From NCBI RefSeq assembly GCF_020497125.1, contig NC_059094.1, forward strand, positions 3,947,733 to 4,011,732: 64,000 nucleotides of DNA. The letters are read 5' to 3'. Within the stretch, counting starts at the first letter, position 1, and each line of letters begins with the position of its first letter. This document shows, piece after piece, positions 43,791 to 53,967 of this stretch. The notes beneath the pieces are model-generated. The model did no database searches. It saw only the letters and a list, made by a program, of their open reading frames with translations, and had not been told where the DNA came from. The translations under genes were made by a program, and so were the position numbers. The stretch is from Mauremys mutica (Eukaryota; Chordata; Testudines; Geoemydidae).

Positions 43791-44495
43791 TACACTGAGC
43801 ACTGTGATTCCTGGCTGTCTGCATCAGACCCATAGATAGCAGTGTGCACCCCTGTTCAACAAGGCTGATAGTAATTTACTTTAGTATCCAGTCTGCACAC
43901 CTTGATTCAAGGATCTGCCAGTTCCCTGGGCACCAGAGATCTAGGGTGTTACCAGGAAGCAGAGCAGAGGGGGACACGGCCTTTAGAAGATGGTAACAAC
44001 TTGTGCACTCCTGAAGATTCATGCACAGAGCCTTGCTCCCTTCAGCAAGCAAACTGCATAGTTGAAAGTCTCCCTGGCCTCCCATGGGTTCATGCAGATA
44101 AGGCGATGCAGGAGGCTGGTCTGGATCCTGCAGTGGGATCTGAAGGTCATGCCCTAACTCTCCCAGTGTTTTTTCCATCTTTACTCTGCGAGCCAGGCTG
44201 AGAAGTTCTCTGTGTGTGTGGAGATAAACTGACCAAGAACTAAAGACAAGCATGCTAGATACTCCATGCGTGAGGGCTTTGGTGACATCTTTGGGCTGTG
44301 ATGGGAAATCATGAATGGATTCTCCTGGGAAGGTCATGTGTCTGGAAAAGAAAAGAGCTGGAGGCAGAAAGATGAGCTGCAAAGCTGGTACTGGGACTGA
44401 TCCAAACTTCACAGGCATTAGAGACGTGATTGTCCTCTCAGTTACACCAACCCCACTGAAATCAATGCAGTTGTATTAGGGTGAGATTCACTGAA
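43791..44495. other. Unassigned sequence
   Basis: A 180-codon minus-strand frame (44,418-43,876) is the longest non-repeat ORF in this part. Its product (FGSVPVPALQLIFLPPALFF at the start) has no domain I recognise and no visible splice context. Confidence 0.4.
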
Positions 44496-44690
44496 GATAG
44501 GGATAGCTCAGTGGTTTGAGCATTGGCTTACTAAATCCAGGGCTGTGAGCTCAATTCTTGAGGGGGCCATTTAGGGATCTGGAGCAAAAATCTGCTGGAT
44601 GATTTAATTGGGGTTTGGTCCTGCTTTGAGCAGGGGGTTGGACTAGATGACCTTCTGATGTCCCTTCCAACCCTGATATTCTTTGATTCA
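44496..44690 (+). mobile_element. tRNA-headed SINE with CR1 tail, near full length
   Basis: GGATAGCTCAGTGGTTTGAG gives the A-box (44,504-44,514). GAGCTCAATTC (44,547-44,557) is a mutated B-box. The conserved middle is GGGGGCCATTTAGGGATCTG. The CR1-derived tail is TTGGTCCTGCTTTGAGCAGG then GACTAGATGACC. It ends ATTCTTTGATTC. Same family as 21,404-21,570, with the linker intact. Confidence 0.92.
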
Positions 44691-45089
44691 CAGGCCCTGG
44701 AACTTCAAGTCCCTCAGAGATCTCTCATTCCTTGCTAGGAAGCCCCAGTGGCACAGAACTGGAGGGGCAGAGCCCTGTCACCTTGGGCCCAGCAGGTAGA
44801 GTCATGCAGTGGGGCTTGTATCAACAGTGGTGATACAAGCTCAAGCATAGGATCCCTTGTTCCTCGGGGGCCAGAGCTGCCTGTGGAGCCACAGGCTTTG
44901 CCAAGGTCACTCCTGAGCAGTATTGTTACTCCTCTATTGGCTGCTTAGAACACACTCTCTGGAATTATGTTGCCAGTTCCCTGTCTGCTTCTAGGACACT
45001 GAACACCAAAGCAGGCGCTGATGCCATCAGTGATGTCAAAAGAACTAACAGAGTTTTGAATCCTGCAAACCAGTGTTTGTGCCTCTTTT
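44691..45089. other. Unassigned sequence
   Basis: About 400 bp between the SINE and a CR1. Nothing recognised. Confidence 0.4.
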
Positions 45090-46003
45090 ATTTGCTGCTC
45101 ACAAACTGTATACCCCAAATAAAAAACAAACAAACGGCAAGAGGACCAAAAAACTGCCACAATGGCTAAACAGCAGAATGAAAGAGGCGGTTAGAGACAA
45201 AAGGGCATCTTTTAAAAATTGGAAGTCAAATCCTACTGAGGAAAATAGAAAGGAACATAAATGCTGTCAAGGCAAGTGTAAAATTATAATTAGGCAGCTC
45301 AAAAAAGAATTTGAAGAGCAACTAGCAAAAGACACAAAAACGAACAGCAAATATATTTTTTTAAGTACATAAGAAGCAGGAAGCTGCTAAACAACCAGTG
45401 GGGCCACTGGACGGTCGAGATGCTAAAGGAGCACTCAAGGACCATAAGGCCATTACAGAGAAACTAAATGAATTTTTTGCGTCAGTCTTCATTGCATAAG
45501 ATGCGCGGGAGATTTCCACACCTGAGCTGTTCTTTTTAGGCGACAAATCTGAGGAACTGTCTTAGATTGAGGTGTCAGTAGAGGAGGTTTTGGAACAAAC
45601 TGATAAATTAAACAAGTAGTAAGTCACCAGGACCAGATGGTATCACCTAAGAGTTCTGAAGGAACTCAAATATGAAATTGCGGAACTACCAACTGTGGTA
45701 TGTAACCTATCACTAAAATCAGCCTCTGTATCAGATGACTGGAGGATAGCTAATGTAACACCATTTAAAAAAAAAATCTCCAGAGGAAAACCTGTCAATT
45801 ACAGGCCGGTAAGTCTAACTTCAGTACCAGGCAAATTGTCTGAAACTATAGTAAAGTACATAATTATCAGAAACATAGATGAACACGATATGTGGAGGAA
45901 GAGTCATCATGGCAACTGTAAAGGGAAATCATGCCTGACCAATCTATTAGAATTCTCTGAGAGTGTCAATGAACATGTGGACAAGGGTGATCCAGTTAAT
46001 ATA

Positions 46004-46202
46004 AAAACAACAAGGAGTCCGATGACACCTTAAAGAATAACAGATTTATTTGGGCATAAGCTTTCATGGGTAAAAAACCCACTTCTTCAGAGGCACAAAA
46101 GCTTATACTCAAATAAATCTGTTAGTCTTTAAGGTGCCACCGGACTCCTTGTTGTTTTTGTGGATACAGACTAACACGGCTACCCCCTGATACTTGACAG
46201 CG
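46004..46202 (-). mobile_element. Palindromic PLE-derived non-autonomous element (199 bp)
   Basis: A perfect 9-bp TSD GTTAATATA (45,995-46,003 and 46,203-46,211) within CR1. Read on the minus strand it has the same order as 16,082-16,278: head AAGTATCAGGGGGTAGCCG, an A-rich joint, then inverted arms (ACAAGGAGTCC... outermost, ATTTATTTG and AAGCTT inside) around a hammerhead-like core. The two copies differ clearly in arm sequence (AAATAAATCTG here, AATACGTCTG there), so they come from two PLE subfamilies. Confidence 0.87.
46052..46090 (-). ncRNA. Hammerhead ribozyme-like motif
   Basis: On the minus strand CTGAAGA (46,090-46,084) matches CUGANGA, followed by stem II GTGGGT/ACCCAT around a T-run loop, GAAA (46,065-46,062) and GC-TTAT-GC. 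The base pair partner U of the cleavage triplet reads C here (CCC), so this copy is probably inactive. Confidence 0.65.
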
Positions 46203-46260
46203 GTTAATATATTGTACCTGAACTTTCAGAAAACCTTTGACAAGGTCCCTCACCAAAGGA

Positions 46261-47412
46261 AAGCAGCAAAGAATCCTGTGGCACCTTATAGACTAACAGA
46301 CGTTTTGCAGCATGAGCTTTCGTGGATGAATACCCACTTCTTCGGATGCAAGTGGTGGAAATTTCCTGGGGCAGGTATATATAAGCAAGCAAGAAGCAAG
46401 CTAGAGATAACGAGGTTAGATCAATCAGGGTGGATGAGGCCCGGTTCTAGCAGTTGAGGTGTGAAAACCAAGGGAGGAGAAACTGGTTCTGTAATTGGCA
46501 AGCCATTCACAGTCTTTGTTTAGTCCTGAGCTGATGGTGTCAAATTTGCAGATGAACTGGAGCTCAGCAGTTTCTCTTTGAAGTCTGGTCCTAAAGTTTT
46601 TTTGCTGTAGGATGGCCACCTTAAGATCTGCTATTGTGTGACCAGGGAGGTTGAAGTGTTCTCCTACAGGTTTTTGTATATTGCCATTCCTAATGTCTGA
46701 TTTGTGTCCATTTATCCTTTTCCTTAGAGACTGTCCAGTTTGGCCGATGTACATAGCAGAGGGGCATTGCTGGCATATGATGGCATATATTACATTGGTG
46801 GAAGTGCAGGTGAATGAACCGGTGATGTTGTGGCTGATCTGGTTTGGTCCTGTGATGGTGTTGCTGGTGTAGATATGTGGGCAGAGTTGGCATCGAGGTT
46901 TGTTGCATGGATTGGTTCCTGAGCTAGAGTTACTATGGTGTGGTGTGCAGTTGCTGGTGAGAATATGCTTCAGGTTGGCAGGTTGTCTGTGGGCGAGAAC
47001 TGGTCTGCCACCCAAGGCCTGTGAAAGTGTGGGATCATTGTCCAGGATGGGTTGTAGATCCCTGATGATGCGTTGTAGGGGTTTTAGCTGGGGACTGTAT
47101 GTGATGGCCAGTGGAGTCCTGTTGGTTTCTTTCTTGGGTTTGTCTTCCAGTAGGAGGCTTCTGGGTACACGTCTGGCTCTGTTGATCTGTTTCCTTATTT
47201 TCTCGTGTGGGTACTGTAGTCTTGAGAATGCTTGGTGGAGATTTTCTAGGTGTTGGTCTCTGTCTGCGGGGTTAGAGCAGATATGGTTGTACCTCAGTGC
47301 TTGGCTGTAGACAATGGATCTTGTGGTGTGTCCGGGATGGAAGCTGGAGGCATGAAGGTAGGCACACACACTGAACTTCGTATGCAGCAGATGCTGTGGG
47401 GGAGGGACGAGG
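46261..47412 (-). mobile_element. Penelope-like element, 5'-truncated, 1.15 kb
   Basis: The 10-bp direct repeat CACCAAAGGA (46,251-46,260 and 47,413-47,422) flanks it. On the minus strand it holds the RT C-terminal end, the linker and GIY-YIG endonuclease region, then a 3' UTR ending in the tail (GAAGAAGTGGGTATTC... to AGACTAT..AGGTGCCACAGGA) that also seeds the insertions at 16.1 and 18.1 kb. The sequence after the right repeat is not CR1, unlike the left side, so the locus was rearranged or the match is fortuitous. The junction near 47,356 may be the true truncation point. Confidence 0.82.
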
Positions 47413-47447
47413 CACCAAAGGATACTGAGCCGCCCAGCCCGCTTCAC
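46425..47447 (-). pseudogene. PLE ORF fragment: RT tail and GIY-YIG endonuclease
   Basis: A 340-codon open frame. The first 30 or so codons are readthrough of flanking sequence. PLE coding starts near YLHASSFHPGHTTRSIVYSQ (last RT region) and continues with RYNHICSNPADRDQHLENLH, a linker with paired Cys (CNKPRCQLCPHI, a CxxC-like feature) and the GIY-YIG domain VIYAIICQQCPSAMYIGQTG with SLRKRINGHKSDIRNG. It ends with VGEHFNLPGH and RLQRETAELQFICKFDT. In Penelope-like elements this nuclease nicks target DNA for reverse transcription. The catalytic Tyr, Arg and His neighbourhoods are retained and the frame is intact. The RT core is missing, so it cannot act alone. Confidence 0.9.
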
Positions 47448-48057
47448 GGCGGAGAGTCACAGTTCCCTGCAAAGACCCCTGTACCCTCTCCCTCAGGCTG
47501 TCCAGCCAGCTGAGGCCAGAGCCCACCACCCCAACAGCTGGATCAGTCAGTCAGTGATTTATGGACTTTTGCAGCCATATGCTGGGTTGCCCTTGATCCT
47601 TGTGCACAGAGAGGAAAACTGTATTTGAGCTGAATGTTTGCTGCGAAGATGTGTTTATTTGTGAATTAGTGTGTGTCTGGGGAGTGTCTGGGTAGGGGCT
47701 GATGTCTGTGTGTGACCATGTGCGTATTCAGCAGTGCGTCTCGCCATTGATTGAGATCTGTGTTGTTGACTCATTGGAGTTCAAACACAGCATAAAATAT
47801 TTCTTTTATTTATCCTTAATTCATGTCATTGATCTTCTCTGCGATGTTTGCCATTCAGCACGGCAGTGCCTGGAGAAAGCTCTCTGCTGTGATTACAGCA
47901 GAGTAATGTCAGAGTAGATCTCTATCTATCTTTTAGATCCTTATCAGTGTATACGTGTTACAGTGATGGGTGCTACAGAGACTGATAGATAGACAGTAAG
48001 TTCTGCTTGTTTGTTTGACGGTCAATGTGGCTGTTCTGTACAGCTCTGGCACACTTA
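47423..48057. other. Unassigned sequence
   Basis: No repeat identified. A T/G-rich patch lies at 47,640-47,720. Confidence 0.4.
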
Positions 48058-48115
48058 GGCCTTGTCTACACTGCCACTTTACAGTGCTGAAACTTTCTTG
48101 CTCGAGTGTGAAAAA
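48058..48115 (+). mobile_element. Harbinger-type MITE left-end remnant
   Basis: TTA then GGCCTTGTCTACACTGCC and CTTTACAGTGCTGAAACTTT. It matches the terminal repeat of the 37.8-kb Harbinger, and the right end is missing. Confidence 0.7.
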
Positions 48116-48872
48116 TCTGTGCAGACACCATTCATTGCATGTTTCAAAGCACGCGAACCATTTCAACTCAAAGCACCTCGTGCCCCGTTGCCATGAAAAC
48201 TGCCAGCTCCACCTATGATCCAGTACCCATTGCTCATATGAAGCGTGGGGAAAGTGCCAGTGTTTCTCATCTGTTTAATTCCCAGAGTGAGTGATTCGAA
48301 CTGAGCGAATCTCTGTCCTGTCAGGTTCCTTACTCTTGGCTACTGGCAGAGCTGGTTCATTGAGTCACTGGAGCTGATATGAATTACATCAGATTTCCCA
48401 AATACTCTGGGGCCTGACTGCTGGCATGTTCCCAAAGCAAACACAGCACTTGCCATGTCCAGTTGTGAGAGCTCTGCATTCAGAGACGTGTGCGTTTTTA
48501 TTAACACACCACTCCAAAAAGCTCCATTATCACTCACCTAGTATTTATCCTCAGCAAATGTACTGTAGAGTCAGGTGGTGCTTTATTGGCCATATGGTAC
48601 ATTAACTGCATTACTGAATATAAATTACATGTATATTTGCATTTCCAGTTCAAAGCTGTACTGTCTGGTTGCAGGCGCTGTAAGTTACTCTCTGAGTCTC
48701 AACACAACCCTGCAACTGGGAAAGGACGGGCACCTTCATTTCTCTGGGATTTCATTTAGTAAATGCATGGCTGGCTTTTTTTCTTTCCTGGTGCAAATAG
48801 AGGAGGGGGTGTGTGTCTTGACATCTCTGATGCATTGGCCTAGGGACCTACCTTATTCCTCACTTATCCAAC

Positions 48873-48874
<2 letters not shown>
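48116..48874. other. Unassigned sequence
   Basis: Nothing recognised up to the CA repeat. Frames are short. Confidence 0.4.

Positions 48875-48906
<32 letters not shown>
48875..48906 (+). repeat. (CA)16 microsatellite
   Basis: Sixteen uninterrupted CA units, 13 bp before a CR1 3' end. Likely length-polymorphic. Confidence 0.98.
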
Positions 48907-48907
<1 letters not shown>

Positions 48908-48918
48908 CTCCCCACAGT

Positions 48919-49073
48919 TTCTAGGGAATCCCCTTCCTTAGAGGTTTTTAAGGTCAGGCTTGACAAAGCCCTGGCTGGGATGATTTAGTTGGGGATTGGT
49001 CCTGCTTTGAGCAGGGGGTTGGACTAGATACCTCCTGAGGTCCCTTCCAACCCTGAGATTCTATGATTCTATT
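48919..49073 (+). mobile_element. CR1 3' end fragment
   Basis: Encodes ..[19 protein letters not shown], the same CR1 C-terminus as at 19,760-19,810, followed by TTGGTCCTGCTTTGAGCAGG and an ATTCTATGATTCTAT tail. The subfamily is the one that donates the SINE tail. Confidence 0.92.
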
Positions 49074-49535
49074 GCAAACCCTTCCTCACCTGGCCAAGTA
49101 GGGGAAGTGAACTAGTTTATTTGTTATTCATTGCAGCAGCCCTGATGATAATGAATTGCTCTGTATTCATGTGAGAATCACATACACTTCCAGAAGTGGC
49201 CCAACTCTGATTTAGTGTTTGTTAATGGGCCCTTGAAATGTTAATTTGCTCTACCCAGACATGCTCAGCTCTCCACCTCTGGTTTCTGCTGTGGCCCCCT
49301 GGCCTGGGCGGCAGTGGCTACTTTCCCACAGGCTGGAGAAAAATAATCAGAGGAGTTCCAGCAAACAGACCATTGGTGCAATCAGAGGTTACAAATGGAG
49401 TAGGGGGCTACAGAGAGATGAGCTGAAAAGACAGCAAGAGGGCAGGTTTCCCCTGGGCAATGACTCGGAATAGGGCTGGCCCTCAGTTATTTCCACACCA
49501 TGCTTACGTTGGCTGAGAGCAGGGGCCTCTCAGAC
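49074..49535. other. Unassigned sequence
   Basis: No family recognised. Confidence 0.4.
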
Positions 49536-49794
49536 CAGGGCTGGCTCCAGGCACCAGCTCAGCAAGCAGGTGCTTGGGGCGGCCAAGGAGAAGGGGCGGC
49601 ACGTCGGGCTCTTTGGTGGCAATTCGGCGGCGGGTCCCTCAGTCCCTCTCGGAGGGAAGGACCTGCCGCTGAATTGCCACTGAAGAAGAAAGTGACATGG
49701 TGGAGCTGCTACCGAATTGCCACCGATCATGACTGTGGCTTTTTTTTTTTTTTTTTTGCATCTTGGAGAGGCAAAAACCCTGGAGCTGGCCCTC
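49536..49794. mobile_element. Non-autonomous hAT element with poly-T tract
   Basis: Ends CAGGGCTGGCTCCAGGCACC and CTGGAGCTGGCCCT are inverted. No clear 8-bp TSD (TCTCAGAC against GCTGGCTT). The interior has GGCAATTCGGCGGC words as in the 34.1-kb hAT, and a run of about 19 T starting at 49,740. Confidence 0.72.
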
Positions 49795-49923
49795 GCTGGC
49801 TTAGTACTTCTACCTTCTGTTCCCTTCAACCATGAGTCATGCTGCTTATAGGTGTCTAGCACTGCAAGCTTCTGGTTGATGGCTGGATCACCAAGATGCT
49901 ACTTTCAGAAGACGTGTGGCTGA

Positions 49924-50405
49924 TTTGGGAGCTGTGAGGAGATGGACGGTGAGCAGGTGAATTTGGAGCCATGAGGAGATGGATGGTGAGTGGGTGATTT
50001 GGGAGCAGTGAGGAGATGGACGGTGAGCAGGTGAATTTGGAGCCGTGAGGAGATGGATGGTGAGTGGGTGATTTGGGAGCAGTGAGGAGATGGACGGTGA
50101 GCAGGTGAATTTGGAGCCGTGAGGAGATGGATGGTGAGTGGGTGATTTGGGAGCAGTGAGGAGATGGACGGTGAGCAGGTGAATTTGGAGCCGTGAGGAG
50201 ATGGATGGTGAGTGGGTGATTTGGGAGCAGTGAGGAGATGGACGGTGAGCAGGTGAATTTGGAGCCGTGAGGAGATGGATGGTGAGTGAGTGAATTGGGA
50301 GCAGTGAGGAGATGGATGGTGAGTGGGTGATTTGGGAGCCGTGAGGAGATGGATGGTGAGTGGGTGAATTGGAGCTGTGAGGAGATGGACGGTGGGTGTG
50401 TGATC
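49924..50405 (+). repeat. 37-bp minisatellite with alternating units
   Basis: About 13 units of GAGGAGATGGATGGTGAGTG-type sequence. Two variants alternate over most of the array: one with GACGGTGAGCAGGTGAATTT and GGAGCCGTG, the other with GATGGTGAGTGGGTGATTTG and GGAGCAGTG. This makes a higher-order period of about 74 bp repeated four to five times between 49,960 and 50,280. The minus strand reads as a long His/Ser/Pro-rich ORF that is an artefact. Confidence 0.93.
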
Positions 50406-51163
50406 TAGGAAGCTCATGGCAACCCTGTAATTCGCAAACACTTCCCTTTCTGTGGATATGAATTTTGCAGCCCAGGAACCCAGGATGTGAAGCCAATGGT
50501 GTTATTTCAGTTGGTCAAGTGTGTCAGGATCCTGCCCGCTGACTGAGCCCAAGAGAAGTTTCCCAAGGCCCCCGGCAAGGCGCTGAGTTCCATCTATGGA
50601 TGCATTTCAGCCCCTCAGTGACTTCATCCCTTAGTCACACACAAGGGTATAGGGCCCCTTCACTGGCACTTGGGTCTGTTGGGTCAATATTTGTTTAAAG
50701 ATACTCCACATATCTACTGAAGCAAGAGACCAAGGCCCAGATCTTCAAAGGTTTAGGCTCCTGACTCTCATTGGGCACCTAACTCCCATTGATTTGAGAG
50801 GGAGTTGGGCACCTAAATACCTGTGAGGATGTGGGCCCAAGAACACTAAAGGTCTCCCTGGGGCCATAGGGTTGCATGTCCACTACAGAGAGTCTCTCCA
50901 TCTACCGTGACAGGGTGTGGAATTACAGCTCTGGGCTGGGCCAGTTCGTGAAGCCAGCACAAAGTGTGTCAGGACAGGGGTTCGCCCCAGGCCTCATTTC
51001 TCTCTGGACTTCAGACAAATGAGTAATTGTTTCACAGAAGCTCCCTTTGTGTGTAATGATGCAGGGAATGCAGCTAGCCTGGCCTCTGCCCCTCCAGAGG
51101 GGAAAACCACGGTGCTGAGTTCAGGATGGTAAGGAAGAGAGCGGTCAGATTGTATCCTGCCTC
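50406..51163. other. Unassigned sequence
   Basis: No repeat or exon identified. Confidence 0.4.
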
Positions 51164-51171
51164 CCTGGAGC

Positions 51172-51537
51172 CAGGGCCGGCTCCAGGCACCAGCATTCCA
51201 AGCAGGTGCTGGGGCGGCAACCTGCAAGGGGCGGCAGTGCGGGGGCTTTTTCCCCCAAGCAGCGCGCCGAATTGCCACCGCGGACAGCGGGGGCCGTCCG
51301 TGGGCTGTTAGGGCGGCACGCGTGTTTCCGCGGCGGTGGCACTTTGGCAGCAGCTTCTATGTTCAGCTGTGCGCGGCAGCGCAGCTTCTTTCTTCCAGCT
51401 GAAGACAGAAGCTGCCACCGAATTGCTGCCGCCGCGAAAACACACCTGCCGCCCTAACGGCGCACGGACGGCCCCCGCTGTCCACGGCGGCAATGCGGCC
51501 GCTGCTTGGGGCGGCGAAAACTGTAGAGCCGGCCCTG
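51172..51537. mobile_element. Non-autonomous hAT element
   Basis: A 366-bp element with ends CAGGGCCGGCTCCAGGCACC and GTAGAGCCGGCCCTG and a perfect 8-bp TSD CCTGGAGC (51,164-51,171 and 51,538-51,545). CpG-rich interior with GGACAGCGGGGGCCGTCCGT and its inverted counterpart GCACGGACGGCCCCCGCTGT, forming a long internal inverted repeat. Confidence 0.95.
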
Positions 51538-51545
51538 CCTGGAGC

Positions 51546-53284
51546 TCCTTTCCCTGCTCTTGGCATGAACCAGGCACTGAGGGGGCGTGGGTGAGGAAAC
51601 AGCCTGCACACTCTGCTTCCTTTGCCTCCTCTCCTTGGGCTGACCAGTAAGTAGCTGCAGCAGGCAGCATGCACAGCAGCCTGGGCAATAACAATAACAG
51701 GAAGAGTCAGTGATCCTGTGAAGTAGCCATCACCTTCCTTTCCTGAAATGGCACCGTTTGATAGCTAAGGACCAGGACACGGAATGGATGGGGGTGAGGC
51801 TGGCCCATGTCATGGAAGAGTTCCAGTTAATCTTTCTGGTACTGCAGGCCCAGTAGGGGCTGCACCAACAGGCATGCTACAGCACAGATCTATACTAGGC
51901 TGGGTGGCACCATTTCGCAGGGCTAGGGCTTTTGTAACTGCCCCATTCATGTAAGCTTACGGCACGGGGCTGCTCGGGAGATCATTGCCAAAGCTGCCAT
52001 GGAATGTCCCTGGACTTGTGGACAAAGCACTGCAGGCCAGGCTAATACCTGGCATAAACCTGCCCCTTCCCTGGGGAATGGACCAGATGCTCTGGTAACT
52101 AGTCTCCCCCTCTGATTTCTGGTGCTTGGCTGCTGCTGTTCATTTGGGCATGTCCAGCTGGGAGGAGGGTGTCCGGATGGGCTGGGCTGGGGCTCTGGGC
52201 TGCGTTCGGGGTCTTCACTGAGCACTCGGGGACTGAAAAGTCTTTCTCTGATGCTAACATTTCTAATGCTCTGCATATGGGTGGCATGCAGTGTTCAGGG
52301 GCAATGCCAGGTCCCAGGGAGCGAAGAGTTAACTGCCTTCCCTTTCCTCTCCTTTTGCAGAGATGCCAGGAGAGGACTTTGTGGATGGCTGCACAGAGAC
52401 GGGGGCAGGTTCCACAACCCTTTGTTTAACAGCTGTAGATATTTCCTTGGGCTGAAACTTTTCTAGTTTCTGCTGCGTCCTGTTCCTACTGAGTTAGTCT
52501 CTGCACCAGCTCAGAGTGGCAGAGAGATTCCTGCTGAGCCAGTTAGGTGCACAGGCAGCATGCAAGGCAGGAGAGCTCAGTGCAGTTTGCACCAGTGCAT
52601 GGCTCTTCTGCCGCATCCGTGCCTCTGCTAGAAATCACTGCTTTCAGGGGCCTGCCTCTCATTTGCTTTGACTGTCCTTGCAACCAAGGTCTCAGTCCTA
52701 CAGTGAATTTTGTTTGTTAAAGTCCTCGTACTGGGTGAGTTCTAGGACATATTCCTGCCTGGGGATTTGACAGCTCCCCTGATGTTTTATGCTCTCTCTG
52801 CAGGGGAGGGGATGGCTGACTCCTGCTGTGAAATCAGCCCTCGGCTCGCCATGTTCCTGCTGCCTGTAGAAGGCTGCAATCATTGACTGTCCCTGGTGTT
52901 TTGCAGAGGTCAGTGATTCCAGAAATGTATTGGTAGGCATAGGCTGAGTTAGCTAATGTCTGTGGCATGCAGCACAGGGCCCCACTCTCTGAATTGCAGC
53001 TCGATTAAGTTGTACTTAAAATGGTCTGGTCTGGCCCCTGAAGGACTGAAAGTTGCTGTTTGGTGTGAAGTAGATTGGTGGGTCTCAGTGCCATTCTGAG
53101 TGGGCAGGATCCCTCATCACACAAACCACTATCACTTCATGGCTAGTCTAAGCAGAGGCTAGAGACTCCATGACATCCACGAGGGATTGTACTAGTGCTG
53201 TTGATGTGCAGATACCATAATGATGGGCAGCAGGACAAAACCCTAAGACAGATGAGACAGACAGCCCAAGGACTGATTGCCACA
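51546..53284. other. Unassigned sequence
   Basis: 1.7 kb without recognised repeats. The composition is balanced and frames do not exceed about 115 codons. A candidate for unique host sequence. Confidence 0.45.
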
Positions 53285-53326
53285 TGGAAACCAGCTGTTG
53301 GAGTTGTATTGCAGTGCAGACATACC
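53285..53326 (-). mobile_element. Harbinger-type MITE end remnant
   Basis: TTGCAGTGCAGACATACCC followed by TAA is the reverse complement of a GGGTATGTCTGCACTGCAA terminus. It resembles the right ends of the MITEs at 35.7 and 56.5 kb. The left end is not found. Confidence 0.5.
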
Positions 53327-53698
53327 CTAAGAGACTGAGGACAGTCTGCTAAGGCCACAAACACACCCCAGACTGAGGACCTCCAGACTGGTAGGAAGTG
53401 ACCCAGGGGAAAATTTAATTTGGGGTAACTCAGCTGGGTCGGACACTGACAAACCCCTAGGGTCCTGGGCTGGGACCTGGTGGAGTGGGTGGGCCTGGGC
53501 CCCCTACCTTCCCTCCCCCAACCGATCCTCCATAGGGACAGAATCTCTGGGGGAGCAATTGAAGCATGCTGGGGTGACTGAGGCCACAGCTGGGGCCCCC
53601 CTCTGGGATGACTAGGCCGGCAGAAACTGTGAGGCTAGGAGCTGACCCCTAGACCAGCTTGTCATTGGATCTTCCCACTACACACCTAGATAGTTTGT
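53327..53698. other. Unassigned sequence
   Basis: Nothing recognised. Confidence 0.4.
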
Positions 53699-53706
53699 AT
53701 TGGGGC

Positions 53707-53967
53707 CAGGGGCGGCTCCAGGCACCAGCACGCCAAGCGCGTGCCTGGGGCGGCAAGCCGCTGGGGGCGCTCTGCCAGTCGCCATGAGGGTGGCAGACAG
53801 GTTGCCTTCAGCGGCATGCCTGCGGAGGGTCCGCTGGTTCTGCGGCTTCGGTGGACCTCCCGCAGGCTGCCGCCGAATTCGCGGAACCAGGGACCTTCCG
53901 CAGGCAAGCCGCCGAAGGCAGCCTGCCTGCCGTGCTTGGGGCGGCAAAATGCCTAGAGCCGCCCCTG
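53707..53967. mobile_element. Non-autonomous hAT element
   Basis: A 261-bp element with ends CAGGGGCGGCTCCAGGCACC and CTAGAGCCGCCCCTG. Flanks ATTGGGGC (53,699-53,706) and ATTGGAGC (53,968-53,975) form an 8-bp TSD with one mismatch. Same family as 5271-5543. Confidence 0.92.

Larger units (their letters stand above)
45090..46260 (+). pseudogene. CR1 LINE ORF2 linker and RT start, heavily broken
   Basis: Recognisable pieces in several frames are KLPQWLNSRMKEAVRDKRAS and FKNWKSNP (post-endonuclease linker), a SPGPDGI-like block near 45,630, [20 protein letters not shown] (45,795-45,850), [20 protein letters not shown] and, after an insertion, LYLNFQKTFDKVPHQ (RT block A). Stops and frameshifts are frequent. 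A palindromic PLE-derived element (46,004-46,202) splits it, and a PLE begins at 46,261. The rest of the RT is absent beyond the PLE, so the 3' part was lost separately. Confidence 0.87.

Noticed and set aside
49924..50405. CRISPR-like array of regularly spaced repeats
   Set aside because: Units are contiguous with no unique spacers, there are no cas genes, and the context is vertebrate.
49888..50496. Long minus-strand ORF (202 codons) rich in His, Ser and Pro
   Set aside because: It is a translation of the 37-bp minisatellite. Overlapping frames are open too and no start context exists.
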